DNA from: Myxococcales bacterium
Lineage (GTDB): Bacteria > Myxococcota_A > Polyangia > Polyangiales > Polyangiaceae
DNA length: 64,000 nucleotides
Assembly (NCBI GenBank): GCA_004193285.1
Contig: SECP01000051.1
Location: forward strand, 1-64,000
Direction of reading: 5' to 3'
Shown here: positions 35,782 to 44,777 of the stretch, piece by piece
How positions within the stretch are numbered: the stretch's first letter is position 1
Layout of the letters: every line of letters begins with the position of its first letter
Notes under the pieces: model-generated
What the model saw: only the letters and a program-made list of their open reading frames with translations
Databases searched by the model: none
Told to the model about the DNA's origin: nothing
Made by a program: the position numbers and the translations under genes

Positions 35782-36933
35782 ATGATCGTCTGCACGCGGT
35801 GTGGCGCAACCAACCAGCCCACTAGCAAGTTTTGCCTCTCTTGCGGTGCGCCTCTGGCGGCAGCGGCGCCGCACCCCGGCGCAGCGGCGCCCAGTCCACA
35901 GGGGCCTCCCCCGCACTACGCGCCTGCGCCGCCCCCGGGCGGTCCGCCTCCCGCGGCTCCGCCGCCTCAATGGGGCGCCCCGCCGCCGCAGCCGCACTAC
36001 GCGCCCCCGCCTCAGCCAGCGCAGGCGCCTCCGCCCCAGTGGGGAGCGCCTCCCGGCGGCTACCAGCCTCCACCCGCAGCGCCGCCTCCGGCATGGGGCC
36101 CGCCGCCTCCCGCCGCGGCTCCGCCTCCCTTCGCCCCGCCGGAGCAGCCTCGCTACCAAGCAGGCTCGCCCGAGGGCCTGAACCCGTTCGGGGCGACCGT
36201 GGGTCCTCCACCGGGCTACGGCGCGCCACCTCCCGGTCCCTCACCGTACGGTGCTCCGCCTCCCGCTTGGGGGCCGCCGCCCGAGCAACCGCCGCTCGCA
36301 CCGCCGCAAATGTGGCAGCCGCCCGGTGGCCCGGGGCCAGGCGCGCCGCTCGGCGCTGCCCCCGCGCCCGTGCACTCGAAGGACCCGTCCGCTTACGCAG
36401 CGACGGCGCCGCCTCCGACGAACGAGGAGTTCGACCGCCAGCAGGCGGCCGCGCAACTCTCCCCGCCGCAGGCTTACGGCGCACCTCCGCCGGTGTACGC
36501 CCCGCCCGTAGCGCCTCCGCCCCCGGTCGCAGCTCCGCCGCCGCAGCCCCTGCCCTCGGCGCCGCCGCCGGCAGCCTCGGCCTCGGTCGCTCCCGCCGCG
36601 GATCCCTCCCTTCGCGTGCTCGCCGGCTTTTTGGTGAGCTACGAGTCCACGGAGCTGGGCGTGTTTTGGCCGATCTATCAGGGGCAAAACGTGGTGGGCC
36701 GCAAAGGCGCGGCGCCGGGTCTGGACATCGAGATCGACAACCCGACCACGTCGTCCCGGCACGCGGTCATTCACGCTGCGGCGCGCCCGGGTAGGCTGCG
36801 CGTCGAGGATCCGGGTAGCACCAACGGCACCTTCCTCGGCGAGCACATGATCGAGAAGAACAAGCCGCACGAGTTACGCGACGGCGAGTCGGTGCGGTTC
36901 GGTGGTTTCAACGTGATCGTGAAGATCATCTGA
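35782..36933 (+). CDS. Zinc-ribbon, Pro-rich, FHA-domain protein
   Basis: A 383-residue protein. N-terminal zinc ribbon CTRCGATNQ ... CLSCGAP (C4, C7, C18, C21). About 230 residues of Pro/Ala/Gly/Tyr-rich low complexity follow (repeated PPPQWGAPP and YGAPPP blocks). A C-terminal FHA domain occupies about 285-383: NVVGRKGA, TTSSRHAVIH, DPGSTNGTFLGEHMI, the phosphothreonine-binding Gly-Arg, Ser-x-x-His and Asn-Gly set. FHA domains read Thr-phosphorylated partners made by Hanks-type kinases. First gene of a three-gene FHA cluster. Cytoplasmic, as no signal or membrane helix is present. Confidence 0.88.
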   Translation: MIVCTRCGATNQPTSKFCLSCGAPLAAAAPHPGAAAPSPQGPPPHYAPAPPPGGPPPAAPPPQWGAPPPQPHYAPPPQPAQAPPPQWGAPPGGYQPPPAAPPPAWGPPPPAAAPPPFAPPEQPRYQAGSPEGLNPFGATVGPPPGYGAPPPGPSPYGAPPPAWGPPPEQPPLAPPQMWQPPGGPGPGAPLGAAPAPVHSKDPSAYAATAPPPTNEEFDRQQAAAQLSPPQAYGAPPPVYAPPVAPPPPVAAPPPQPLPSAPPPAASASVAPAADPSLRVLAGFLVSYESTELGVFWPIYQGQNVVGRKGAAPGLDIEIDNPTTSSRHAVIHAAARPGRLRVEDPGSTNGTFLGEHMIEKNKPHELRDGESVRFGGFNVIVKII

Positions 36934-36950
36934 TTCGTGAGGGCTCGCTC

Positions 36951-36974
36951 GGTGCGCGGCTTCGAGCGCGCACC
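36951..36974 (+). terminator. Hairpin between FHA gene and vWA-FHA gene
   Basis: A perfect 8-bp stem: GGTGCGCG (36951-36958) with CGCGCACC (36967-36974), loop GCTTCGAG. No T run follows, so it may act as an attenuator or mRNA-stability element rather than a full terminator. Confidence 0.35.
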
Positions 36975-37001
36975 CTCCGCGTGCAATTTCGGGATTTCTC
37001 C

Positions 37002-39158
37002 ATGCGCTTCATCGAAAAGCTCCTTTTGGTTTTGGTCACGACGCTCCTGGCGCTGCCGGCGGCGGCGGCACCGGCGGTCAAGCTGCTGCGGGTAGATCCG
37101 CGCGCCGCTCAGGAAAACGGCAACCCGGTGCTCACCACGGTGGTGGACATCTCGCAGAGCCGGCGGGTGACGGACGCGACGAGCGGCTGCGCGGCCCTCA
37201 ACGGCAATGCGCAGCTGGACTGCATGGCGCAGGCGTTGGAAAAGCCGTTTGCGCTTTACCAGTCGTTCCCCTTCCCTTCGGACCGCGCGCTCTTCACGGT
37301 CAACGTGGAAGGCACGGACATGCCCGCCAAGTTCATCAGCTTGGCGCGGTGGGGTGAGAGTCAGCAGCAGCCGGGCATCGGCACGTCGTGGCTGATCCTC
37401 ATCGACGCGGACAAGCGCATGGGCCGGAGCTTCGAGGACGCCAAGGCGGTCGCCCAGCAATTCGTGGCCACGATGGGCCCCAACGACATCGTGAACATCA
37501 TGTTCTTCGACGACCGCCAGGTCGCGAAGGACTCCAAGTGGTTGCCCGCCTCCCAAAAGGCGAAGGCCACTCAGTTCATCACTTCCACGACGGACCTCTT
37601 CGGCAACACCGGTCGCAATCGCTCGCTCTTGAGCATCATCAAGGGCGCGGCGACCAACGGCTTCCAAGCCCTCGGCAACGTGGGCGAGGACGTGAAGATC
37701 CCGCTCCACCAGGCGATGGTCGTGCTCTCCAACGGCTACGCGGGCGCGGACCCGGGCACCACCGGCGTGGCCGCGTTGCAGCTGCAGCAGTTCATGACGT
37801 CCGGCCGCTTTCCGGAGGACAACACCGCGCTGCCCAAGACTCCGGTGCCGGTGATCAGCGTCTACTTCCCGGTGACCGCGCTCGACGAGTTCAAGCAAAA
37901 CTCGCTGGATTTCATGCAGAACCTCGCCAACCCGGAGATTGGCGGGTTCTTCACCGTCATGCAGCAGGGCGGCGGTGGGCGCGCGGCCAACGTGGTGAGC
38001 ACGGTTCGGCAGCGCTTCTCGAAGATGAACATCGTCAAGTGGAAGGTGTCCTGCGTCGCCCCCACGGTCACGCAGAGCTTCAAGCTCGTCTTCCAGGACA
38101 CGAACCCGCCAATCCTCGGCGACAACACGTTCAAGGACGTGCCCGTCGGTATCGACCCCACCGCCTGGCCGCTGGACGTGAACATCGAATACACGACGGA
38201 GATGTCCAAGCGCGAAAGCGGCTCGGTCTACCCCGGCGGCACCTTCAAGGTTTACGGGGACTTCTGCTGGGGCGGCGCGAAGGAGCGCGCGGAGGTGTAC
38301 TTCCTCCCCGCCGGTCAGCCCGTGCCCACCGCCCTCACCGGCGCAGACATCGAGACCGCGAAGCGCACGCAGCAGCAGCTCATCGCGATGGGCATGAAGG
38401 GCACGGCGCTCGAGGCGAGCGACACCTTCGCGAGCTTCCAGGCGCCGGACTCCGACAAGATCCTCCACGGCAGCGGAGACCAGGCGGTCGTTCGCGTCGT
38501 CATCTACGATAACAAAGCGCGCCGCACGAGCGGCGTCACCGCGACCACGATCTTGCAGCTGAAGGGCGGCACCGCCCCTCTACCGATGCTGCTGATTTTG
38601 GGCAGCTTGTTCGGCTTGGTGGTGGTCGCGCTGTTGGTCGTGGTCATCGTGCGCAGTGGCGGCAAGAAGCGCCCTGTGGGCGGCGGCGGCTCCGCGCCGG
38701 TAGTGGCGGGCGGCTACGGCGCTGCGCCGGCGCCTCAGGGTTACGGCGCCCCTCAGGGTTACGGCGCCCCCCAGGCGGGTTACGGCGCTCCTCAGGGCTA
38801 CGGTGTTCCCCCGCAGGCTCCCGCACCGCAAGCGGCTCCCGGCAATCCGTACGGCGCAGGGGCGGCGACGACCGCAATCCTCACTGGCGCCAGCGGCGTG
38901 TACACGATCTTGGCCGGTCAAGAAGTGCGGGCTGGCCGCGACGCCGGGCAGTGCATCATCGCGCTGAACGAGCCTCGCATCTCGGGAGTGCACGCCAGCC
39001 TCAAGCTGGACGGCGGTCAGCTCTACGTGCGGGACGAGAACAGCAACAACGGCACCATGGTGAACGGCAATCGCCTGTCGCCAGGCATCTGGTCGCCGGT
39101 GCCCCCAGGCTCCATCGTCCGCTTCGGTCCCATCGAGTTCAGCGCGGCGGTGCAGTGA
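37002..39158 (+). CDS. Membrane-anchored vWA-like protein with cytoplasmic FHA domain
   Basis: A 718-residue protein from ATG 37002 (GTG 36981 is in frame but lies before the signal peptide). Signal peptide ends ALPAAAAPA. The periplasmic part holds a degenerate von Willebrand A-like domain at about 125-300 (SWLILIDADKRMG in place of DxSxS, so the metal site is probably lost). One membrane helix is at about 530-550 (LLILGSLFGLVVVALLVVVI). After it comes a Gly/Tyr/Pro linker with YGAPQG repeats and a C-terminal FHA domain (about 635-718: VRAGRDAGQC, RISGVHASLK, NSNNGTMVNGN). The topology puts the FHA domain in the cytoplasm, so it could transmit or receive kinase signals across the membrane. 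Five bases before the ABC gene. Confidence 0.82.
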   Translation: MRFIEKLLLVLVTTLLALPAAAAPAVKLLRVDPRAAQENGNPVLTTVVDISQSRRVTDATSGCAALNGNAQLDCMAQALEKPFALYQSFPFPSDRALFTVNVEGTDMPAKFISLARWGESQQQPGIGTSWLILIDADKRMGRSFEDAKAVAQQFVATMGPNDIVNIMFFDDRQVAKDSKWLPASQKAKATQFITSTTDLFGNTGRNRSLLSIIKGAATNGFQALGNVGEDVKIPLHQAMVVLSNGYAGADPGTTGVAALQLQQFMTSGRFPEDNTALPKTPVPVISVYFPVTALDEFKQNSLDFMQNLANPEIGGFFTVMQQGGGGRAANVVSTVRQRFSKMNIVKWKVSCVAPTVTQSFKLVFQDTNPPILGDNTFKDVPVGIDPTAWPLDVNIEYTTEMSKRESGSVYPGGTFKVYGDFCWGGAKERAEVYFLPAGQPVPTALTGADIETAKRTQQQLIAMGMKGTALEASDTFASFQAPDSDKILHGSGDQAVVRVVIYDNKARRTSGVTATTILQLKGGTAPLPMLLILGSLFGLVVVALLVVVIVRSGGKKRPVGGGGSAPVVAGGYGAAPAPQGYGAPQGYGAPQAGYGAPQGYGVPPQAPAPQAAPGNPYGAGAATTAILTGASGVYTILAGQEVRAGRDAGQCIIALNEPRISGVHASLKLDGGQLYVRDENSNNGTMVNGNRLSPGIWSPVPPGSIVRFGPIEFSAAVQ

Positions 39159-39162
39159 CCTC

Positions 39163-42144
39163 ATGATTGCCGGCTTCTCAAAATCCACGCTGCTGATCGG
39201 CAGCGCGCCGCACTGCGACGTACGGCTGGGCGGTCCGGGGGTCGCACCGGAGCATGCGCGGCTCACTCATAGCGGCGGCGGTCACGTCACCTTCACGGAC
39301 CTGGGCGCCGGCCCCTCCGCGGTGAACGGGCAGCCGCTGCCCTCCGGCGGCTCCGCTCCGTTCGATTTCCGCACGCACTTCACGGTCGGTCAGAGCCCGG
39401 TACCGCTCGCCCACCCCGCGCTGGCGCTGATGCTCATGGAGCAGGGCAAGGCCAAGCTCAATCCCGGTCAGCTGATCTTCGGCCGGGACCCGGCGCGCGT
39501 GAACGTGGTCGTCAACCACCCGAACGTCTCCAGCCTTCACGCGACGTTCCAGCTCAACCCGCTCAGCATCACGGATCACCAGTCCACGAGCGGCTCCTGG
39601 CTCGGCCAAGAGCGCATCGTTCCCGGGCAGCCGCATCCGCTGGATCCGCACGCGTTCGTTGGCGTCGGGCCGGTGGCGGTGCCGGTCACGCTGGTCCTGC
39701 AGCTGGCGCAAGCCCTCACGTCTGGAGCAGGTACCGGCGTCGTGGCGCAGCACGCTCCGGTCGCAGCCGTCGCCGCGCCGCTCGCCCAAGCCGGCGATCG
39801 CCCGAGCGCGGCCGCAGTTGCCGGCAAGCCCCGGCACAAAACGGTGCTCGGTCAGGTGCGCATGGAAGGCGGCGGCGGCGGGTCCGTCAAGAGCATCGGC
39901 CGCACGCCGGAAAACGACATTCAGGTCGCGCATCCGCAGGTGTCCAGCAAGCACGCCGCGCTGCACATCAACGGCAACCAGCTGTTCCTGGAGGACAAGA
40001 ACAGCGCGAACGGCACCTTCGTTCGAGGTCAGCGCATCCCCCCGGGGCAGCGCGTGCCGGTCAGCGCGGGCGAAAAGGTGTTCATCGGCCCCATGCCGCT
40101 GCTCCTCCACGTGGAGGGCCAAGAGGTGGCGGTCGTGGTGGAGGACGCGGTCAGCTGGGAAGGCCGCCCCCTCTACGAGATCGAAGCCTGGGATCTGCTC
40201 GTCCAAGTGCCGGACCGGGACAATCCGGCCGAGCTGAAGACGCTGCTGGACCACGTCAGCTTCAAGGCTCTGCCCGGTGATTTCATCGCGCTCATGGGCC
40301 CGAGCGGCGCCGGCAAGACGACTTTGCTGATGACGCTCAACGGCTACCTGCCCCCCAGCGGCGGTCAGGTGCGCATCAACGGCGAAGATCTCTATGCGAT
40401 CTACGACGCGCTCCGCGGCTCCATCGGCTACGTGCCGCAGGACGACATCGTTCACCCGGAGCTCACGGTCTTCGAGGCCGTGCGCTACAGCGCCAAATTC
40501 CGGCTCCCGCCCGACTACTCGGACGACGAGATCACGCGCCGGGTAGATACGACCCTCGCCCAGCTCGGTCTGGAGCAGGTCGCGCACCTGCAGATCGGTA
40601 AGCCGGAGCGCAAAATCCTCTCCGGTGGTCAGCGCAAGCGCGTGAACATCGCCATGGAGCTGGTGACGGACCCGGTCATCATGTTCCTGGACGAGCCGAC
40701 GAGCGGCCTGGCTGCAGACGACACTCAGGCGCTCGTCCAGCTGCTCGCGGATCTCGCCAAGCAGACCGGCAAAACGATCATCACGACGATCCACCAGCCG
40801 GCCAAGGACGAGTTCGAGAAATTCAACCAGACGCTGGTTCTGGGTCCCGGCGGCCTCACCATCTTCTTCGGCCCGCCCAAAGACGGCTACAAGTTCTTCG
40901 GCTCCTTCCGCGAGCGCCTCGGCAAGCACAACGACGTCGACAACCCGCGCGACATGTTCGACATGTTGAACCAGCGCGAGCGCCCGATCTTCGAGGCCAT
41001 GCGCGCGCAGAACCCGAGCACGCCGCGCTTCATGGCGCGAGCCGCCGCGGCGCGGGAATGGAATGCGGAGTACTTCAACCCGCAGAACCCCATCTTTCAA
41101 AAGATGTTCGCGGGCCGCCGCGCCGTCGGTACCGGTACGGCTCAGCAAGGCTTGCCGCGCAGCGCTCCTCCAACGCGCGGCCAGTTCGGGCTCTTGTTCG
41201 GCCGCTATTGGAAGATCAAGGCGCGCGACTTGGGCGGCACGCTGATCCTGCTGCTCCAGGCCCCCATCATCGGCGTGCTGCTCGCAGGCGTATTCGGCGG
41301 CCAGCGTGAAGGCATCCCGTTCTGGTGCCTCGGCGCCTTGCAGGAGCTCTCGAAGAAGAGCGGCGGCCCTGCCTCCGGTATGGAGGACACGCTGCGGTCC
41401 ATGCAGGCGACGCCGGACCACTCCGCGGCGATCTTCTTTTGTGTGGTCTCGGCGGTGTGGTTCGGAACCAGCAACGCCGCCCGCGAGGTGGTGAGCGAGC
41501 GCGCCATCTACATGCGCGAGCGCATGGTGAACTTGGGTCTGTTCAACTACATCTTCTCCAAGTTCCTGCTCCTGAGCTTGTTCTGCATCGTGCAGTGCAC
41601 GGTGCTGCTCGCGATCGTCTTCTTCGCGCTCGGCTTCCACGGCGGCTTGCCCGCGTTTGGCATCTCGCTCGTCACGCTCATCATCACCGCCATGAACTCG
41701 GTCGCGACGGGGCTGCTGCTCAGCACGCTCGTCACGAGCGCCGAGGCGGCAATGGCGCTCACCCCGATCGCGCTCATTCCGCAGGTGGTGTTGGGCGGAC
41801 TCATGGTGCCCATGACCACGAACCCGATGCTGCGCTGGCCCATGTACATCATGCCCGCGCGCTGGGGCTTTCAGGGCATGATCGCGCAAGAGCGAAAAGC
41901 CATCGCCAACGACTCGGCGTGGATCATCGACCTGAAGAAGCCAGACACGACGAGCGTCGAAAACTTCCTCGTCGCCGGCAAATTCCGCTGCGCGGAGGCT
42001 CAGATCGCGAGCGCGGACTTCAACGGCGCGTGGGGGTTCACGGACTACCAGCTCTTCTGGCTTCCGCCCGCGGTGCTGGGCGCCATGATGGTGGGGCTGC
42101 TCATCTTCATTCTGTTCATCTTGAAGCGGCGCGACGCGTTTTAG
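39163..42144 (+). CDS. ABC transporter (ABCG/half-transporter type) with three N-terminal FHA domains
   Basis: A 993-residue protein. Three FHA-like modules lie in the first 330 residues. The first is degenerate (LLIGSAPHCD, APEHARL), the second and third are intact (LIFGRDPARVN with VSSLHATF; SIGRTPENDIQV with VSSKHAALH and NSANGTFVRG). The ATPase (about 350-600) has Walker A GPSGAGKTTLL, signature LSGGQRKRVN, Walker B VIMFLDEPTSGL and H-loop TIHQPAKDE. The membrane domain (about 690-993) has six hydrophobic helices of the ABC-2/ABCG kind, ending LIFILFILKRRDAF. The order FHA-ATPase-membrane matches mycobacterial Rv1747, which is regulated by kinase phosphorylation. Export substrate is unknown. 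Confidence 0.92.
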   Translation: MIAGFSKSTLLIGSAPHCDVRLGGPGVAPEHARLTHSGGGHVTFTDLGAGPSAVNGQPLPSGGSAPFDFRTHFTVGQSPVPLAHPALALMLMEQGKAKLNPGQLIFGRDPARVNVVVNHPNVSSLHATFQLNPLSITDHQSTSGSWLGQERIVPGQPHPLDPHAFVGVGPVAVPVTLVLQLAQALTSGAGTGVVAQHAPVAAVAAPLAQAGDRPSAAAVAGKPRHKTVLGQVRMEGGGGGSVKSIGRTPENDIQVAHPQVSSKHAALHINGNQLFLEDKNSANGTFVRGQRIPPGQRVPVSAGEKVFIGPMPLLLHVEGQEVAVVVEDAVSWEGRPLYEIEAWDLLVQVPDRDNPAELKTLLDHVSFKALPGDFIALMGPSGAGKTTLLMTLNGYLPPSGGQVRINGEDLYAIYDALRGSIGYVPQDDIVHPELTVFEAVRYSAKFRLPPDYSDDEITRRVDTTLAQLGLEQVAHLQIGKPERKILSGGQRKRVNIAMELVTDPVIMFLDEPTSGLAADDTQALVQLLADLAKQTGKTIITTIHQPAKDEFEKFNQTLVLGPGGLTIFFGPPKDGYKFFGSFRERLGKHNDVDNPRDMFDMLNQRERPIFEAMRAQNPSTPRFMARAAAAREWNAEYFNPQNPIFQKMFAGRRAVGTGTAQQGLPRSAPPTRGQFGLLFGRYWKIKARDLGGTLILLLQAPIIGVLLAGVFGGQREGIPFWCLGALQELSKKSGGPASGMEDTLRSMQATPDHSAAIFFCVVSAVWFGTSNAAREVVSERAIYMRERMVNLGLFNYIFSKFLLLSLFCIVQCTVLLAIVFFALGFHGGLPAFGISLVTLIITAMNSVATGLLLSTLVTSAEAAMALTPIALIPQVVLGGLMVPMTTNPMLRWPMYIMPARWGFQGMIAQERKAIANDSAWIIDLKKPDTTSVENFLVAGKFRCAEAQIASADFNGAWGFTDYQLFWLPPAVLGAMMVGLLIFILFILKRRDAF

Positions 42145-42172
42145 TCAGCCGCCTCGCCCCTCCTGCGCTGCT

Positions 42173-42196
42173 GCTGACCCTCAGGTGAGGGTCAGC
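42173..42196. terminator. Bidirectional terminator between convergent genes
   Basis: An 11-bp perfect stem, GCTGACCCTCA (42173-42183) with TGAGGGTCAGC (42186-42196), separated by GG. It lies 28 bases after the ABC gene and covers the stop codon of the opposite lipoprotein gene. Confidence 0.65.
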
Positions 42197-42902
42197 GCCG
42201 CTCGCACTTCGTCGACTGGCCGCTCACGGTGCACACCGTGCCCGCCCGGCATTTCTCGGAAGGAACGAAGCGCTGGTCTCTGCAGGCGATGAGCGACTTG
42301 CGGTCCTCGCTGCAGGCGATGTGCCCACTCAGGGCCGGGTCGCAAGCGTCGCCTAGCTTGGCGACGGTTTGGTCGCACGCGAGCTTGCCCTGCGCCGCGC
42401 TACACCTGCCCTCCCCGCGGCAGACGTAGAGCTCCTTCAGCCGGCCTCCCGCGCAAGACAGCACCCGCGCGCCATCCGCGGCGCACGCCTTGGCCCCTTC
42501 TTTCGCGCAAGCCTCGCCCGCTTCCGCTACGGACTGATCACAGTGCGGCTGGTCACCCACCGTCTCGCAGCCTTGCGGCCCGCGGCACGGAACACTCTCG
42601 AATTTGCGATCGTGACAGGCGAGCATGGCGCCCGCGCTGGAGCACACCGCGACTCCCTGGTCGGCCGCGCTGCACGTGTCGCCGGCTCGATTGGCGGAGA
42701 TGTCGCAGCGGGTCTTCTGCTCGCTGGTCTTGCAACCTGCTTTCCCGCGGCACGGCGTCTCGACGAACCTGCCTTCGTCACACACCAGCGCGCGTCGCTC
42801 GTCCAGGCACCGCGCCTCCTTCGGCTCGCAAGAGGTACCCGGGCCCGCCTTGCACCCCATGAGCGCGGCGCAGACGAGGACGAGCGACCAGGAGAGCCTC
42901 AC
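42192..42902 (-). CDS. Lipoprotein with four Cys-rich repeats, function unknown
   Basis: A 236-residue protein with lipobox LMGC (C17). The mature part consists of four modules of about 50 residues, each with the same Cys spacing: G-x-x-C, then A-x-C, then L-x-C, then C-R-x-x-x-x-C, then C-D. Examples are GTSCEPKEARC, ALVCDEGRFVETPCRGKAGC and GDACDPALSGHIACSEDRKS. The modules resemble short disulfide-bonded extracellular repeats; no enzymatic motif is visible. Convergent with the ABC transporter gene and divergent from the peroxiredoxin gene. Confidence 0.75.
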   Translation of the reverse strand: MRLSWSLVLVCAALMGCKAGPGTSCEPKEARCLDERRALVCDEGRFVETPCRGKAGCKTSEQKTRCDISANRAGDTCSAADQGVAVCSSAGAMLACHDRKFESVPCRGPQGCETVGDQPHCDQSVAEAGEACAKEGAKACAADGARVLSCAGGRLKELYVCRGEGRCSAAQGKLACDQTVAKLGDACDPALSGHIACSEDRKSLIACRDQRFVPSEKCRAGTVCTVSGQSTKCERR

Positions 42903-43063
42903 GCAGTGACAGTTCAGCGAACTCCGCGACCGGTTTCCAGCACAAACAGGCTGTGGCGAAAGCGTCAGCGGGCAGCGCTTGCCGGACCCAGGCGAGCGAC
43001 CTACGTTTCCGCCTCGCCTGCTCGGTGCGCGTGCGCCGGCGGCGCCTTTTCGAGGAGAAAATC

Positions 43064-43702
43064 ATGGGCCTTCACATTGGCAGCATCGCCCCCGACTTCG
43101 AGCAAGAGTCGACCATCGGCAAACTCAAGTTTCACGAGTGGCTCGGTGGCAACTGGGCCATCCTGTTTTCGCATCCCAAAGACTTCACGCCCGTGTGCAC
43201 CACGGAGCTCGGCCGCACCGCCAGCCTCAAGAGCGAGTTCGACAAGCGCGGAGTCAAAGCGATCGCGGTCAGCGTGGACAGCGTCTCCGACCACGAGCGC
43301 TGGATTCCGGACATCGAAGAGACTCAGAACACCAAGATGAACTTCCCGATCCTGGCCGACGCGGATCGCAAAGTCTCCAAGCTGTACGACATGATTCACC
43401 CGGAGGCGAACGACACCCTCGCCGTGCGCTCCGTGTTCTTCATCGACCCGAACAAGAAGATCCGCGCCATGATCACCTACCCGGCCAGCACCGGCCGTAA
43501 CTTCGGCGAGATCTTGCGAGTCATCGACTCACTGCAGCTGACCGACAATCACAAGGTCGCCACTCCCGCGGATTGGCGAGACGGCGATGATTGCGTCATC
43601 GTGCCCGCGGTTCAGGATCCGGAAGAGATCAAGCAGCGGTTCCCCAAAGGGTTCACCGCGCTGCGTCCGTACCTGCGCATGACGCCGCAGCCGAACAAGT
43701 AA
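43064..43702 (+). CDS. 1-Cys peroxiredoxin (Prx6 family)
   Basis: A 212-residue thiol peroxidase that reduces H2O2, alkyl hydroperoxides or peroxynitrite. The peroxidatic Cys is C45 in HPKDFTPVCTTELG. Other Prx6 landmarks are GNWAILFSHPKDF, AIAVSVDSVSDHERW, FPILADADRKVSKLYDM, VFFIDPNKKIRAM and YPASTGRNFGEILRVIDSLQ. The C-terminal extension DDCVIVPAV marks the Prx6 group, which lacks a resolving Cys in the 2-Cys position. SD GAGGAGA at 43051-43057 fixes the ATG 43064; longer in-frame starts are not needed. Followed by a strong hairpin. Confidence 0.93.
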   Translation: MGLHIGSIAPDFEQESTIGKLKFHEWLGGNWAILFSHPKDFTPVCTTELGRTASLKSEFDKRGVKAIAVSVDSVSDHERWIPDIEETQNTKMNFPILADADRKVSKLYDMIHPEANDTLAVRSVFFIDPNKKIRAMITYPASTGRNFGEILRVIDSLQLTDNHKVATPADWRDGDDCVIVPAVQDPEEIKQRFPKGFTALRPYLRMTPQPNK

Positions 43703-43723
43703 GTCGGCGAAGCAGCAGAAAGC

Positions 43724-43755
43724 GGAAACGGCGCTGAGCATTCAGCGCCGTTTCC
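43724..43755. terminator. Perfect 14-bp hairpin terminator between peroxiredoxin and a convergent gene
   Basis: GGAAACGGCGCTGA (43724-43737) pairs fully with TCAGCGCCGTTTCC (43742-43755), loop GCAT. It lies 21 bases after the peroxiredoxin stop and 17 bases before the stop of the minus-strand gene, so it can serve both. TTTCC and GGAAA ends give weak T tracts in each direction. Confidence 0.75.
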
Positions 43756-43772
43756 CGTTCAGGGGTTTTGAC

Positions 43773-44663
43773 TCAGGCGGAGCGGCGCCGCGCGAGCGCC
43801 GCGCCGGCCAGCACCATACCGAAGAGCGCCAAACCGGCGCCCGCCGGGCCACCCGGTACGGTCGCGCAGCTCGCCTCGGCCTTGCCCTCCGCGCTGCCTT
43901 CGCAGGTGTTGCCCGAGCACTCGCCTTCCGCGGAGCCAGTAGCGCTCGCATCCACGTCCACCGTGAGTACCGCGTTCAGCGCCGAGATGCAGTCGCGCAG
44001 GTTGTCGCCATGGTCCACGTACTGGCCATCGCAAAACAGCGCTCCCACCTCGGGGTCGTCGCATTGCGCTTCGCACTTCACCTTGAGGTCCCCCTGGCAC
44101 TTTACCGCGCCGCTCGCGCGACAGGTGCCGCGGCACTCCGCGCGCACCTCGGCGTTGCAAGATCCCTCGCAGGAGGCCTCGCACTTGGCCTTGCAAGTGG
44201 CGGAGGGCGGCGTCCCGCTACAACCCGCATCGCAGTCTGCTTTGATGTGCGCCTTGCATTGGCCCTCGCAGGCGGCGCGGGCTTCCGAGCCGTTGGCCTC
44301 GGCGCTGCACTCGCCGCTGCACTTGGCTTCGGCGTCCACCTGGCACTCTGCGGAGCAGTCGAAGTCGCCCGGATCCACCTCGCATTTAGCTTCGCAGTCC
44401 ACGCTGCATGAGCCGGTACAGCTCGCCTCGGCCTCCACGTCGCATTCGCCCGCGCACTCGACGTCGAGTCTCCCGGTGCACGCCAGCCGCACCTGAGGCG
44501 GCTCGCAGCTCGCCTTGCATTCGACATCCACCTCCACCTTGCAGCGGGCGTCCGCCTCGACATCGATGTTGCCGCAGTCCGAGAGGGCGGCGTGGGCCTG
44601 ACCGCTCAACGCAGCGAGCGCGAGGCACAATCCAGTTGCAGCAAAACCAAGAGCAAGCTTCAT
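43773..44663 (-). CDS. Secreted Cys/Ala/Glu-rich repeat protein with MYXO-CTERM-like tail
   Basis: A 296-residue protein from ATG 44663 with SD GGAGG. Signal peptide ends GQAHAALS. The mature region is a quasi-repeat with Cys about every 4-8 residues and many acidic and Ala residues (VECKASCEPP, AEASCTGSCSVDCEAKC, CKAHIKADCDAGC, CRGTCRASGAVKCQG); more than thirty cysteines are present. The C-terminus is PGGPAGAGLALFGMVLAGAA followed by LARRRSA, with Cys five residues before the start of that segment. This matches the MYXO-CTERM cell-surface sorting pattern (Cys, hydrophobic helix, Arg cluster). The regular low-complexity Cys design suggests a disulfide-linked or metal-binding surface polymer. 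Function unknown. Confidence 0.8.
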   Translation of the reverse strand: MKLALGFAATGLCLALAALSGQAHAALSDCGNIDVEADARCKVEVDVECKASCEPPQVRLACTGRLDVECAGECDVEAEASCTGSCSVDCEAKCEVDPGDFDCSAECQVDAEAKCSGECSAEANGSEARAACEGQCKAHIKADCDAGCSGTPPSATCKAKCEASCEGSCNAEVRAECRGTCRASGAVKCQGDLKVKCEAQCDDPEVGALFCDGQYVDHGDNLRDCISALNAVLTVDVDASATGSAEGECSGNTCEGSAEGKAEASCATVPGGPAGAGLALFGMVLAGAALARRRSA

Positions 44664-44777
44664 TTCAATCCTCCGAAGTAAGCACACGCGGCGCCGAGCG
44701 CGCCTCGGGCTGAGTAGTTTACCTCAGGAGCGGCCCGGATCTGCCCGCCAGCGTCTTTACTGGCAATTTGCCTCGGC

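Noticed and set aside
36771..38468. A 565-residue minus-strand open frame opposite the vWA-FHA gene
   Set aside because: Antisense shadow with His/Arg/Glu-rich composition and no start signal.
39178..41889. A 903-residue minus-strand open frame opposite the ABC gene
   Set aside because: Shadow of a G+C-rich gene; the ABC motifs on the plus strand are certain.
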